From Bernardetiaceae bacterium (GTDB lineage: Bacteria; Bacteroidota; Bacteroidia; Cytophagales; Thermoflexibacteraceae), in NCBI GenBank assembly GCA_025057115.1, contig JANWWZ010000011.1, positions 27,820 to 91,819 of the forward strand: a stretch of DNA of 64,000 nucleotides. The letters are read 5' to 3'. The notes under the pieces were generated by a model. The model ran no database searches, was not told the DNA's origin, and worked only from the letters and a program-made list of their open reading frames with translations. How positions within the stretch are numbered: position 1 is the stretch's first letter; every line of letters begins with the position of its first letter. Below are positions 43,526-53,050 of this stretch, piece after piece. The position numbers and the translations under genes are program-made.

Positions 43526-44476
43526 ATGAAACAATTTACTAGCGTTGCCGACGTAGCCAATTTTTTGCCCGAATTAATCCGCGAGGCTATTCAACTCAAG
43601 AAAGCCCCTTTTGCTTACCAACACTTAGGCAAAAATAAGGTTTTAGGACTTGTATTCATGAACCCGAGTTTGCGCACGCGTTTGAGCACTCAGCGAGCTG
43701 CTTTTCACTTGGGAATGCAAACCATTGTCGTGAATGCCGACAAAGACACTTGGAAAATGGCAAGCGGCGAAGGAATAGTCATGGACGGAGAAGCCGCCGA
43801 GCACATCAAAGACGCCGTAGCAGTCATGGGACAATATTGCGACATTTTAGGCGTTCGTTCCTTTGCTGGATTGGCTAATAAAGAAGAAGATTATGCCGAA
43901 CAAACCCTTAACGATTTTATTCGCTACGCTGGCGTGCCTGTGATAAGTTTGGAGTCAGCTACGCGCCATCCCCTCCAATCCTTAGCCGACTTGATTACTA
44001 TTGAAGAATACAAAAAAACACCTCGCCCTAAAGTGGTACTCACCTGGGCTCCTCATCCTAAGGCGTTACCACAAGCCGTGCCTAACTCTTTTGCCGAGTG
44101 GATGCTCGCCGCCGGCATCGACCTGACTATTACCCATCCAGAAGGATACGAACTAAACGAGCAATTTACACGCGGAGCCAAAATAGTTTACGACCAACGC
44201 CAAGCCTTTAAAAATGCTGATTTTATTTATGCCAAAAATTGGTCTAGCTATACTCACTACGGTCAAATTTTAAGTCGAGATCGCCACTGGACGGTTACCA
44301 CCGAAAAAATGGCTTTGACAAACCAAGCCTATTTCATGCATTGCCTCCCTGTGCGTCGGAATGTGGTAGTAGAAGATGCAGTAATTGATAGCCAGCAATC
44401 TATCGTTATTCCACAGGCTGCTAACCGCGTATGGGCTTGCCAAGCAGTGCTGAAGCGAATGCTAGAAAGTCTGTGA
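43526..44476 (+). CDS. argF': N-acetyl- or N-succinyl-ornithine carbamoyltransferase
   Basis: 316 residues. MNPSLRTRLSTQ holds the carbamoyl-phosphate loop (SxRTR), TRHPLQSLADL the HPxQ motif, and MHCLPVRRNVVV the HCLP motif. The long insertion NADKDTWKMASGEGIVMDGEAAEH is typical of the acyl-ornithine branch used in arginine synthesis by Bacteroidota, distinct from ordinary ornithine carbamoyltransferase. Whether acetyl- or succinyl-ornithine is preferred depends on a single loop residue I cannot place with certainty. No other arg gene is adjacent. Confidence 0.9.
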   Translation: MKQFTSVADVANFLPELIREAIQLKKAPFAYQHLGKNKVLGLVFMNPSLRTRLSTQRAAFHLGMQTIVVNADKDTWKMASGEGIVMDGEAAEHIKDAVAVMGQYCDILGVRSFAGLANKEEDYAEQTLNDFIRYAGVPVISLESATRHPLQSLADLITIEEYKKTPRPKVVLTWAPHPKALPQAVPNSFAEWMLAAGIDLTITHPEGYELNEQFTRGAKIVYDQRQAFKNADFIYAKNWSSYTHYGQILSRDRHWTVTTEKMALTNQAYFMHCLPVRRNVVVEDAVIDSQQSIVIPQAANRVWACQAVLKRMLESL

Positions 44477-44507
44477 AAAAAGTTATTTTTGTAAAAATTG
44501 CACTGAC

Positions 44508-44729
44508 ATGACCACTCTTCTCTTAACGGTAGGCTTTGCCATTGGGGTAATGGCTCTTTTTTTTGTGCTGATGAGTGTTCGCCTGCTATTGTTAAAAAAT
44601 GGCGAATTCAAAGGTACGTGTGCTACCCAAAGTCCTGCATTGCGCCAAAGTGACCTAGAATGCCTCGTTTGCGGCAAAAAAGTAGGTCAGTGCCAGAACG
44701 AGGCTAATGCTGTTGCTTCAAGTAAATAA
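44508..44729 (+). CDS. Small membrane protein with four Cys, NqrM-like
   Basis: 73 residues. One membrane helix (LLTVGFAIGVMALFFVLMSV) is followed by FKGTCATQ, then ECLVCGKKVGQC. The arrangement of one helix and a GTC ... CxxC ... C set resembles NqrM, which delivers iron to the membrane subunits of the Na+-pumping NADH:quinone reductase. No nqr gene is in the window, so the link rests on this pattern. It lies 31 bases after argF' and 23 before the DUF368 gene. Confidence 0.5.
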   Translation: MTTLLLTVGFAIGVMALFFVLMSVRLLLLKNGEFKGTCATQSPALRQSDLECLVCGKKVGQCQNEANAVASSK

Positions 44730-44752
44730 GATTTTCATAAGTTAAAAGTTGC

Positions 44753-45676
44753 GTGAAAAGTTACTTGTTAATTTTTCTCAAGGGCATTGCCATGGGTGCT
44801 GCCGACGTAGTGCCAGGGGTTTCAGGGGGAACTATTGCCTTCATTTCAGGAATTTACCAGCGCTTACTGGGAGCCATTAGCGCTATTGATCCAGTAGCAG
44901 TGCGCTTGTTAGTTTCCCTTCGCCTAAGGCAGCTATGGCAGCACATCGATGGGACGTTTTTGACAGTCCTCATAGGAGGAATCAGCATTTCGATTATTGC
45001 ACTTTCCCAACTGATCTTGTATTTGCTTACTAATTACCCCGAGATGCTTTGGGCATTTTTCTTCGGGCTAGTGCTTGCTTCTGCTTTGCCAATAGGGCGC
45101 TCAATCCAGCGTTGGAATGGCATTACTGTGCTAACTTTCCTTTTCGGAACGGGCATTGCTTATTGGATAACCGTTGCTGTACCTGTAGAGACTCCCACAG
45201 AACTTTGGTTTATCTTTCTAAGCGGCGCTATTGCTATTTGCGCTATGATTTTGCCAGGCATCTCAGGCAGCTTTATGTTGCTGCTAATGAGCAAATACGA
45301 ATACATCATTACTGCAGTAGCCCAACTTAACTTGAAGGTCCTCACTGTCTTTGCCTTAGGCTGCACTGTAGGACTGTTGAGTTTTTCCAAATTCCTGCGC
45401 TGGCTGCTCAAGCACTACCACGATGGAACGGTAGCCTTGCTGATGGGTTTTATGATAGGCTCGCTCAACAAGGTATGGCCTTGGAAAAAAGTACTTCAAT
45501 ATTACTCTGATCGACATGGAAAACTAAAGCCTTTGCTAGAAACCAATGTATTGCCTACTGACTATTTAGAACTTACAGGTAAAGAACCTATGCTGGTAAG
45601 TTGTATACTGCTTTGCCTGCTAGGCTTTGGGTTGGTGTATTTTCTAGAACGCCTTGCCGCCAGCAAAACAACTTAG
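44753..45676 (+). CDS. DUF368 polyprenyl-phosphate translocase-like protein
   Basis: 307 residues starting with GTG. About eight helices with two related blocks, MGAADVVPGVSGGTIAFISGIY near 13-35 and CAMILPGISGSFMLLLMSKY near 170, the repeated PG.SG re-entrant motif of DUF368. Recent work places this family (PopT) with DedA proteins as flippases that return undecaprenyl phosphate to the cytoplasmic face. It is followed 15 bases later by a glycosyltransferase that may use the same lipid carrier economy. Confidence 0.87.
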   Translation: MKSYLLIFLKGIAMGAADVVPGVSGGTIAFISGIYQRLLGAISAIDPVAVRLLVSLRLRQLWQHIDGTFLTVLIGGISISIIALSQLILYLLTNYPEMLWAFFFGLVLASALPIGRSIQRWNGITVLTFLFGTGIAYWITVAVPVETPTELWFIFLSGAIAICAMILPGISGSFMLLLMSKYEYIITAVAQLNLKVLTVFALGCTVGLLSFSKFLRWLLKHYHDGTVALLMGFMIGSLNKVWPWKKVLQYYSDRHGKLKPLLETNVLPTDYLELTGKEPMLVSCILLCLLGFGLVYFLERLAASKTT

Positions 45677-45691
45677 TTCTCTTTCCAGCTC

Positions 45692-46711
45692 ATGCCAGAA
45701 GTAAGCGTCATTATAGCTGCTTATCAAGCTGAAAGTTACCTAGAACAAGCTATCAAAAGCATTCTTTGCCAAAGTTTTACGGACTGGGAACTCATTATAG
45801 TGGATGATGCCAGCACCGATAAAACCGCTGCTATTGCTGCTCAATGGGCTGAGTGCGACAAGCGAATTAAGCTACTGCGAAATGCGCAAAATTTAGGTCC
45901 TGCTGCAAGCCGCAACCGCGCTGTTGCGCAAGCACAAAGTCCCTTACTTGCTTTTTTAGATGCCGACGATATTGCTTATCCCCAAAAACTTGCTCGGCAG
46001 GTGGAATTTATGCGTTCTCATCCAAAAGTGGGAGCCGTAGCCCATTGGATAGACATTGTAGATGTGCACGGGAACCCTCATGCCGAGCAATGGGAATGGC
46101 GAAGGGAGAAAGATAGCCATTTGCCTGTTTTTCTGCTTTTTCACAATGTTTTTGCCCTTTCTGCTGTCATGATGCGCAAAAGCATTTGGGAGCAAACAGA
46201 GGGCTTTCCCCTTGATCTGCCTCCCTGTGAGGATTTTGCTCTGTGGATAGCAGTTGCTAAAATTAGTCAGTTGCATATTTTGCCTGAAAAGTTAGGAGCT
46301 CGCAGGGAAGTTCCTGAAAGCCTTAGCAATCAAAAAGCTCTTGCACAACAACAACACTTGCGCATCCTCTCCAATCAACTCAAGCAATTGGGCATCATCC
46401 CTTCCCAAAAACAAATGGAATTGCACCAACAATTGCGGCATCGACAATTTATCCCCACTGATGAATTTGCTGCACAAGCACGCCAATGGCTTGAGTGGCT
46501 CCTCAAACAAAACAACTCCTATCGCATCTATCCAAAGCAACCTTTCACAGAAGTGCTCGGTGAAATATGGTACGATTACTGGCATTTGCGCCATAAAGAA
46601 GGCATTAGCATTTTACCGCGTTATTTTGCCAGTCCACTATGGCGTGGTAACAACTTGCAAAAAAACCTGCTCCTGATTGCTCTTGCTTTCAAGCGCTGGA
46701 TAATGCCTTGA
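45692..46711 (+). CDS. Family 2 glycosyltransferase
   Basis: 339 residues. VSVIIAAYQAESYLEQAIKSIL begins the GT-A fold, with nucleotide-binding IVDDASTDKT, LAFLDADDIAYP (DxD metal site) and a later CEDFALW (catalytic base region). It transfers a sugar from a nucleotide donor onto a surface polysaccharide or lipid. It probably forms a short operon with the DUF368 gene upstream. The acceptor is unknown. Confidence 0.88.
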   Translation: MPEVSVIIAAYQAESYLEQAIKSILCQSFTDWELIIVDDASTDKTAAIAAQWAECDKRIKLLRNAQNLGPAASRNRAVAQAQSPLLAFLDADDIAYPQKLARQVEFMRSHPKVGAVAHWIDIVDVHGNPHAEQWEWRREKDSHLPVFLLFHNVFALSAVMMRKSIWEQTEGFPLDLPPCEDFALWIAVAKISQLHILPEKLGARREVPESLSNQKALAQQQHLRILSNQLKQLGIIPSQKQMELHQQLRHRQFIPTDEFAAQARQWLEWLLKQNNSYRIYPKQPFTEVLGEIWYDYWHLRHKEGISILPRYFASPLWRGNNLQKNLLLIALAFKRWIMP

Positions 46712-46970
46712 TTGCCAGCCAAAGGGAGTTGTAAAGGCAGCAAGGAAAACGAGCTCTTCCTTAGTTTGTAAAGGCTATCTACAACAACTCCAGCTTAGAG
46801 CATCGCCTAATTTTTAAGTGCAAATTTCGGCTATCGTGCAAATTTTTCTTTTTACACGAGATTAACTCCAACAAGCAAAATTTTTCTCTTTACTAACGCA
46901 AAAATTGCGATTAAAAAACGATTGGAGAACTGCGAAAAATTGGCGACATTTGAAGAACTCTACCAGTTCA

Positions 46971-47570
46971 ATGAAGCGGATAGCATTGTTTAGTGTTGTT
47001 GGCTTTAGTTTACTTGCTACTATTGGATGGACTTTTTGGTATCAGGAATTACAATATGCCTTGCCCACTCCCTTGCCAAAAGGCTATCGCGTAGTCTTGC
47101 CTGGAACAGTAATCCACTTCAATGATACTCTTCTGCCACAACAACATGCCAGACCTATTTTATTGCATTTTTTTAGCCCTTCATGTCCTTGCTCGCGCTT
47201 TAATTTGAGGCACTTCAAGGAGCTGTATCGAACCTATGGCAGGCAAGTGGATTTCTACGCTGTTACTTCCTCCGTTGAAGACTTGGAAAAAGCCAAAAAA
47301 TATCTGCCTGAAAGGGTTACTGTCATCTGCGACAAAGATGATCGCCTAGCTCGCGCTTGTGGAGTCTACTCCACTCCTCAAGCAGCTATTATAACTACTG
47401 ATAATCAACTGTATTTTAGAGGAAATTACAACCGTTCCCGCTACTGCACTGACAAGCGAACTAACTACGTAGAACAAGCTCTCGAAAGTCTTCTAAACAA
47501 CAAACCCTTACCTGTGTTTGATTCATTGGCTACCATCTCCTATGGTTGTGCTATCGAACTTGAGGATTAG
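46971..47570 (+). CDS. Membrane-anchored thioredoxin-like protein
   Basis: 199 residues from the ATG at 46971. An N-terminal helix (MKRIALFSVVGFSLLATIGW) anchors it. The thioredoxin fold has FFSPSCPCSRFNLRHF, with the redox pair CPC, a three-residue rather than the usual four-residue CxxC spacing, and STPQAAIITTDNQLYF with the cis-Pro segment. A later Cys (YCTDKRTNY) is present. It resembles the DUF6436 redoxin-like family. Role in electron transfer outside the membrane is inferred. The 258 bases before it hold nothing recognised. It is 20 bases from the SpoIIE gene. Confidence 0.72.
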   Translation: MKRIALFSVVGFSLLATIGWTFWYQELQYALPTPLPKGYRVVLPGTVIHFNDTLLPQQHARPILLHFFSPSCPCSRFNLRHFKELYRTYGRQVDFYAVTSSVEDLEKAKKYLPERVTVICDKDDRLARACGVYSTPQAAIITTDNQLYFRGNYNRSRYCTDKRTNYVEQALESLLNNKPLPVFDSLATISYGCAIELED

Positions 47571-47590
47571 GAGCTGAAAAACAATTACTC

Positions 47591-49081
47591 ATGCAGGAGA
47601 TAATCTACAAAGACATTAAACTTTCGGAAACAGAGCTCAGGCATATTTTTGAAGACATTTATCGCAAGTCTGATAAAATACTCAACTATTTGCTATTGAT
47701 TCAATTTCTCTTTGGGCTTGCAATTGCACCTTTCTACGATACATGGATAGTAGCCCTAGTAGTAGGAAGTGCTTCGGTAGGTCTGTATTACGCAGCTAAA
47801 TGGATTTTTCCCCAGTCTAATTTTTACCAATACGTATTGAGTTTCATCTCTGCCGTGTTTGCGGCACAGTACATTTACCAAATGCATGGCATGTTTGAAA
47901 TGCACTTTTGGGTGTTCATTAGCTCCACTGTGCTGATCACTTATCAAAATTGGCGGCTTCAATTGCCTTTAATAATCACTGTCATTATTCACCATGGCAC
48001 TTTTGCTTATTTGCAATACATCGGAATTAAAGAAATTTACTTTACTCAGCTGGCTTACATGGATTTGGTCACTTTTTTCTTTCATGGCTTGCTGGCAACA
48101 GCTGTTACATTTGTTTCTGCTATGTGGGGCTACATGCTTCGCAAACAAACTATTAAAGATGCTATTTATGCACGGGTCCTCAATCAGCAAAGAGAACAAT
48201 TAGCAGTTGCCATAGAGCGCAACCAAGCCTACACAGAAGAACTAAAACAAACCGCCGAAGAACTCCATGCTAGAAACGAGCAACTTTCTCGGGTCAATAA
48301 GTTGTTGCAAAAGCAAAATTTAGATATCCACTCTAGCATACAATATGCACAACGGATCCAAGAAGCCTTACTACCTAATCAAGAGCGCTTGCATGAAATT
48401 TTTCCGCAGTCTTTCGTTTTTTATCGCCCTCGCGATGTAGTAAGTGGCGATTTTTTCTGGGTAGATGAAATAAAAGGCAAAAAAATACTTGTTGTAGGAG
48501 ATTGTACAGGGCACGGCGTACCGGGTGCCTTCATGAGCCTGATAGGAATAAATTTTCTCTACCAAATTATCCGAATGGAAGAAATTACATCTCCAGCGGA
48601 AATATTAGCTCGTTTGCGCACGCGCATATACAAAGCTCTTAAACAAGACTCCACTGGCAATACCGATGGCATGGATGCCAGTGTAGTGGTGGTTGACTCC
48701 CAAGCGCAAACCATCACCTTTGCTGGTGCAAAAAGCGCTATCGTTATTTTTGACCAACATGGAAACTTTCAACTACTAAAAGGCGATAAAATAGGCATTG
48801 GAGGAGAGAAACGCTCTCTTCATTTCCACAATCATGTAGAATTTCTTTGTGACAAAATTTTTCTCTACGCTTTTACTGATGGCTATCGCGACCAAATAGG
48901 AGGCAAAGAAAAACGCAAACTCGGCTCAAATGGTTTCTGCCAATTACTTGCCAGTATCTGGCAACTGCCTACAGAAATGCAAACTGCTCAACTGCACCAT
49001 TTCATTGACCAATGGCAACAACAAGGCAACGAAAAACAACTCGACGACATGCTCGTAGTCGGCATTAAACTAAAAGCATAA
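47591..49081 (+). CDS. Membrane SpoIIE-type phosphatase with six-helix input domain
   Basis: 496 residues. Residues 30-195 hold about six helices. A coiled coil (EELKQTAEELHARNEQLSRVNKLL) leads to a SpoIIE phosphatase with RPRDVVSGDFFWVDE, VVGDCTGHGVPGAFMS and AFTDGYRDQIGG, the metal-binding Asp positions all present. The catalytic module is closely similar to that at 721-4143, but the sensor part differs. It may dephosphorylate the SiaC-like protein or another partner. It lies 20 bases after the redoxin gene. Confidence 0.88.
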   Translation: MQEIIYKDIKLSETELRHIFEDIYRKSDKILNYLLLIQFLFGLAIAPFYDTWIVALVVGSASVGLYYAAKWIFPQSNFYQYVLSFISAVFAAQYIYQMHGMFEMHFWVFISSTVLITYQNWRLQLPLIITVIIHHGTFAYLQYIGIKEIYFTQLAYMDLVTFFFHGLLATAVTFVSAMWGYMLRKQTIKDAIYARVLNQQREQLAVAIERNQAYTEELKQTAEELHARNEQLSRVNKLLQKQNLDIHSSIQYAQRIQEALLPNQERLHEIFPQSFVFYRPRDVVSGDFFWVDEIKGKKILVVGDCTGHGVPGAFMSLIGINFLYQIIRMEEITSPAEILARLRTRIYKALKQDSTGNTDGMDASVVVVDSQAQTITFAGAKSAIVIFDQHGNFQLLKGDKIGIGGEKRSLHFHNHVEFLCDKIFLYAFTDGYRDQIGGKEKRKLGSNGFCQLLASIWQLPTEMQTAQLHHFIDQWQQQGNEKQLDDMLVVGIKLKA

Positions 49082-49126
49082 ATTTTCTTTCCCATTCTGC
49101 TGCTCTGAACTGATGAATCACTCGCA

Positions 49127-49158
49127 TTGCCTGCGTTGCAAAGCAGTTAGTAACTTTG
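49127..49158 (+). promoter_or_regulatory. Promoter of the FecA-like receptor operon
   Basis: TTG at 49127-49129, a 21-base spacer and TAACTTTG at 49151-49158, with the ATG 20 bases downstream. It fits the -33/-7 consensus of this phylum. Confidence 0.62.
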
Positions 49159-49178
49159 TTACAAAAAAGCAGTAGACT

Positions 49179-51374
49179 ATGCAACTCTTTCAACCTCGTC
49201 TACCGAAACTGATAATGATTTGCATTTCTTTGGGAAGTATTAAAGAAGCTCTTACCCAAGATACGCTAAAAACACAATCTTTGCCTGAATTAGTCATCAG
49301 AGATGAACGTTTATCAACTACTGGGGTTACGCCTTTGCCTTCCCTACACAAGGGTATGATTTTTAGCGGAAGAAAAACAGAAGTGATCAACCTTCAAATG
49401 ACGGCGGCTAATGTAGTAGAGAAAGTAGGAAGGCAAGTTTTTGCCAAAATTCCTGGCGTTTTTGTCTATGATATGGACGGTTCTGGCAATCAGATTAACA
49501 TTTCAATGCGCGGTTTAGACCCCCATCGCAGTTGGGAACTCAACGTGCGGCAAAATGGCATCATGATTAACTCGGATATTTATGGCTACCCAGCTAGTCA
49601 TTACAACCCTCCTTTAGAGTCCATTGAGCGCATAGAAATTGTACGAGGGCTAGGAGCGCTGCAGTACGGAGCTCAGTTTGGAGGCATGATTAATTACATC
49701 ACTCGCCAGCCTGATACTACCCGCACCTTGAGCTACCAAACTGTCAATGCAGTTGGCTCTTTCGGATTGCTTAGTACTTTTCACAGCATAAGCGGAAAAG
49801 TAGGCAAATGGACGTATTACGCCTACGCTCAGCGGCGGCGTTCTGATGGTTACCGACAACATGCCGCCTCTGATGCTCAAGCCCAACTAATTAGTTTGCA
49901 ATATCAGTTTTCGCCTTCTTTGTCAGTAAAAGCAGAATGGGGGCGCAGTCAGTACCTGTACCGCATTCCTGGTCCATTGACCGATTCGCTATTTTGGCAA
50001 AATCCTCGTCAGGCTACTCGAACCCGCAATTTCTACGAACCTGATATTCACGTGCCTTCTTTAACATTGGAGTGGAAAATAAATCCGCGCACCCAACTCC
50101 ACGGGACTGCCTCAGCAGTTATTGGCGCGCGCAATAGCGTACAGTTCATTGCCTTCGCCAACATCCCTGACCGCATTTTGCCTACTACGCTCAATTTTGC
50201 CCCTCGCCAAGTGGATATAGATTTATTCAACAGTTACACTTCCGAACTGCGTTTACAACATCAATACACTGCCATAAACATTCCCTCTGTATTAGTTGCT
50301 GGAGTGCGTTACATCAACAATCATTTGCATCGACGGCAGCAAGGACAAGGCACTACTGGTTCAGATTACGACCTCACTGTTTTGCAACCCTTTCGCCGCG
50401 ATGTACATTTAAAAACTACCAACTGGGCATTTTTTGCCGAAAATAAATGGCAGTTGGGCTCCGGATTGCAACTGGCGGCTGGAATACGCGCCGAAAATGG
50501 CATAAGCCGTATGCGCGGTAAACTAGTATATCTTCCCGATGAACGCATACCATTTGACCTTGTGCATCGCTTTGTGTTGTTAGGAGGTAGCGTGCAATAC
50601 CAACTCACTACGAATGCACAGCTATACGGTGGTTGGGCACAAGCCTATAGACCAGTGATTTTTGCCGATTTAGTTCCTGCTAATCCTTTAGAACGCAACG
50701 ATGAGCGCCTGCGCGACTCGTTTGGGCATAATGCAGAAATCGGCTTTAGAGGCAATACGCACCGCCTTACTTGGGATATTACCCTTTTCCAACTGCTTTA
50801 CCGCAACCGAATCGGTAGTTTGCAAATGACGGATGAAAAAGGCGAAAATTACATTTGGAAGACCAACATCGGCGATAGCCGCAACAATGGGCTAGAGCTA
50901 TACGCGGAGTATTATTTTGTGAAAAATCCGCGTTTGATGCTATCAGCTTTCACCGCTACAGCTTTTATGGACGCCATTTACACCAGTGGCAAACTGCGGC
51001 GACAGAATCAAAACGTAGAGATTGCAGGCAATCGACTAGAAGGCGTTCCCGCTGCCATCTCTCGCAATGGTTTTCATTTTCATGCAGGCAAATGGCACGG
51101 TTTTTTGCAATATAGCTACGTAGATGAAAGCTATTCCGACCCCTTCAATACGCGCCAACCTGTTCCAACAGGAGCAGCAGGCATTGTGCCATCTTACCAA
51201 GTGTGGGACGTAGGAATTAGTTATCAATTTTCTGACAAGCTTCACTTACGCTTGAATATCAATAACTTGACGAATGAACAGTATTTTACTAAACGACCAG
51301 TGATCTACCCTGGCGCAGGTGTATGGAACTCTGATGGGCGCAGTTGGATCGCTACTGCCACGCTGAATTTGTAA
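49179..51374 (+). CDS. TonB-dependent receptor, FecA-like
   Basis: 731 residues. A signal region (LIMICISLGSIKEALTQ) precedes a plug domain with NVVEKVGRQVFAKIPGVFVYDMDGSGNQINISMRG, IERIEIVRGLGALQYGAQFGG and MINYITRQP. The barrel ends NLTNEQYFTKRPVIYPGAG and IATATLNL. Plug and barrel most resemble ferric-citrate type receptors. It imports a chelated metal with TonB energy. No N-terminal signalling domain of FecA is present. It is followed six bases later by the GWxTD gene. Confidence 0.85.
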   Translation: MQLFQPRLPKLIMICISLGSIKEALTQDTLKTQSLPELVIRDERLSTTGVTPLPSLHKGMIFSGRKTEVINLQMTAANVVEKVGRQVFAKIPGVFVYDMDGSGNQINISMRGLDPHRSWELNVRQNGIMINSDIYGYPASHYNPPLESIERIEIVRGLGALQYGAQFGGMINYITRQPDTTRTLSYQTVNAVGSFGLLSTFHSISGKVGKWTYYAYAQRRRSDGYRQHAASDAQAQLISLQYQFSPSLSVKAEWGRSQYLYRIPGPLTDSLFWQNPRQATRTRNFYEPDIHVPSLTLEWKINPRTQLHGTASAVIGARNSVQFIAFANIPDRILPTTLNFAPRQVDIDLFNSYTSELRLQHQYTAINIPSVLVAGVRYINNHLHRRQQGQGTTGSDYDLTVLQPFRRDVHLKTTNWAFFAENKWQLGSGLQLAAGIRAENGISRMRGKLVYLPDERIPFDLVHRFVLLGGSVQYQLTTNAQLYGGWAQAYRPVIFADLVPANPLERNDERLRDSFGHNAEIGFRGNTHRLTWDITLFQLLYRNRIGSLQMTDEKGENYIWKTNIGDSRNNGLELYAEYYFVKNPRLMLSAFTATAFMDAIYTSGKLRRQNQNVEIAGNRLEGVPAAISRNGFHFHAGKWHGFLQYSYVDESYSDPFNTRQPVPTGAAGIVPSYQVWDVGISYQFSDKLHLRLNINNLTNEQYFTKRPVIYPGAGVWNSDGRSWIATATLNL

Positions 51375-51380
51375 GGAAGT

Positions 51381-52226
51381 ATGAAAAGCTTAGTAGTAAT
51401 GCTTTGCCTTGTTGGCTTTGGTTTTCCAGCCATGGGGCAACGCATGGTTCTTTCTTTAGTGAAGGGAGGTCCCCAGCAAGGCTGGCAACCTGTAAAGGAT
51501 AACTTTGCCACGCAAGCTGATACCATCCGCTTCCTCACTCCTGGAGCAAGTCCGATTTTTGTGTATCGAGTCAAGTCTGATTTTCAAGCTGCTTTTCCGC
51601 CAATGCAAACACAACTTCCTCCTTCAGGCAAAGCGGAACTAACTGTAGATTCCCTCTTTAGTGTGTCGGCAAATGCTGATTTGCAACTTCCTTTGGGACT
51701 TTATTTTGCCCAGCTAGATACTACTACACTCGAAGGCATCGGCTTTTTAATCACTGACCGAGCTTATCCCAAACTTCGCAAAATAGACGATGTATTGGCT
51801 GCGTTGGTATATATCTCCACAAATGAAGAAATTGAAGAAATCCGCCGCAGCAGCGATAAAAAAGCAACCTTAGACCGCTACTGGTTGCGTTTAGGGGGCA
51901 ATGAAGAAAACGCTCGCCGTATGATTCGCTTGTTTTATCAACGCGTAGAACACGCCAACCGCCATTTTACCACTTATAAAGAAGGCTGGAAGACTGATAA
52001 AGGAATGATTTACATCGTCTTTGGCGAGCCTACTCATCTGAACCGAAACGCCAGAGGCGAAGAAGAGTGGGAATATCGATTGCAAGGCAGAACTCTAAAA
52101 TTTACTTTTCAACCCAAAGCAAACCAATTCACAGGGGTCCACTACGAACTTGTGCGCCATGCCCGCTACCGCGACCCGTGGTATGAATACGTAGACAGAT
52201 GGCGCAATGGGTTGGTTGCCAACTAA
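51381..52226 (+). CDS. GWxTD-domain secreted protein
   Basis: 281 residues with a signal peptide (MKSLVVMLCLVGFGFPAMG). The C-terminal half has YKEGWKTDKGMIYIVFGEP, the GWxTD signature, and EEEWEYRLQGRTLKFTF. The domain is common in Bacteroidota exported proteins of unknown role. The six-base distance to the TonB receptor argues that both are expressed together, perhaps as a receptor-associated protein. From 52227 to 52441 nothing else is recognised. Confidence 0.82.
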   Translation: MKSLVVMLCLVGFGFPAMGQRMVLSLVKGGPQQGWQPVKDNFATQADTIRFLTPGASPIFVYRVKSDFQAAFPPMQTQLPPSGKAELTVDSLFSVSANADLQLPLGLYFAQLDTTTLEGIGFLITDRAYPKLRKIDDVLAALVYISTNEEIEEIRRSSDKKATLDRYWLRLGGNEENARRMIRLFYQRVEHANRHFTTYKEGWKTDKGMIYIVFGEPTHLNRNARGEEEWEYRLQGRTLKFTFQPKANQFTGVHYELVRHARYRDPWYEYVDRWRNGLVAN

Positions 52227-52441
52227 AAACTAACAGCGTTTAGCCTTAGTCACTTTAACTTGCAAAAAGCATACATAGGCAACTCACTCTATTAGTTGCT
52301 AAAAGATTCTGCTTTCAGCATACTTTTACAGCGTTTTAACAAAATAAGTTTCTTTGCTGCTTATCTTTGAACGTTGTCCTAATCCCAAAAGGAAAGCTAC
52401 ATCACCCCTGTTGATGCCAACCGACAAAGCAAATGACTTTT

Positions 52442-53047
52442 TCAAAAGCCAGCTTTAAGGGCTTGGCGTATGAGTTCCTCTAGTGAAATATTGCTTCCAA
52501 ACTTGCGCAATACAGCAGCGATGCTTTTTTCAGCTGCTGGTTTGGCAACTCCCATTACCATGAGAGCGGCAAGAGCTTCTTCTTGTAGCTGAGGGTTCAC
52601 TCCTGCCACCAATTCTGTTTTTTCTACGCCACTGGCTTCTTCCTTGAGAACTTTGTCTTTTAACTCCAGAATAATTCGCTGGGCAGTTTTAGCACCAATC
52701 CCTTTGATAGCTTGCAATACGTGTACTTCCTCTTTTGCAATAGCTTGCCGAATTTCTTGCGCACTTAAGGAAGAAAGAATATTGAGCGCAATTCCCGCTC
52801 CCACTCCCGAAACACTTATCAGCAAGGAAAACAGTTTTTTTTCCTCTAAAGTAGCAAAGCCAAAAAGAGTTTGAGAAAAGTCGTTGCTATTGGTGTGTAG
52901 ATAGGTGTAAAGTTTACAGTACTGACCTTCTTGAATTCGCTCATACGTTTGTAAAGAAATGCGCAGTTGGTAACCGATCCCGCCCGATTCTATCACCGCT
53001 ACCGTCGGGGTGCGGTAAGTAAGTTTGCCAGTGATGTAGGCGAACAT
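52442..53047 (-). CDS. ruvA: Holliday junction complex subunit RuvA
   Basis: 201 residues. Domain I is MFAYITGKLTYRTPTVAVIESGGIGYQLRIS, domain II has two helix-hairpin-helix motifs (SVSGVGAGIALNILSS and AIKGIGAKTAQRIILEL), and a mobile C-terminal domain III (EALAALMVMGVAKPAAEKSI) contacts RuvB. It binds four-way junctions in recombination. The ruvB and ruvC genes are not in the window. It follows the gene at 53051-53422 by three bases. Confidence 0.96.
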   Translation of the reverse strand: MFAYITGKLTYRTPTVAVIESGGIGYQLRISLQTYERIQEGQYCKLYTYLHTNSNDFSQTLFGFATLEEKKLFSLLISVSGVGAGIALNILSSLSAQEIRQAIAKEEVHVLQAIKGIGAKTAQRIILELKDKVLKEEASGVEKTELVAGVNPQLQEEALAALMVMGVAKPAAEKSIAAVLRKFGSNISLEELIRQALKAGF

Positions 53048-53050
53048 GGA

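Noticed and set aside
46712..46970. Gap of 258 bases before the redoxin gene, checked for RNA genes or a riboswitch
   Set aside because: No strong stem with a conserved core, and no tRNA-like sequence was found; a longer redoxin start at 46905 would add residues without a signal character.
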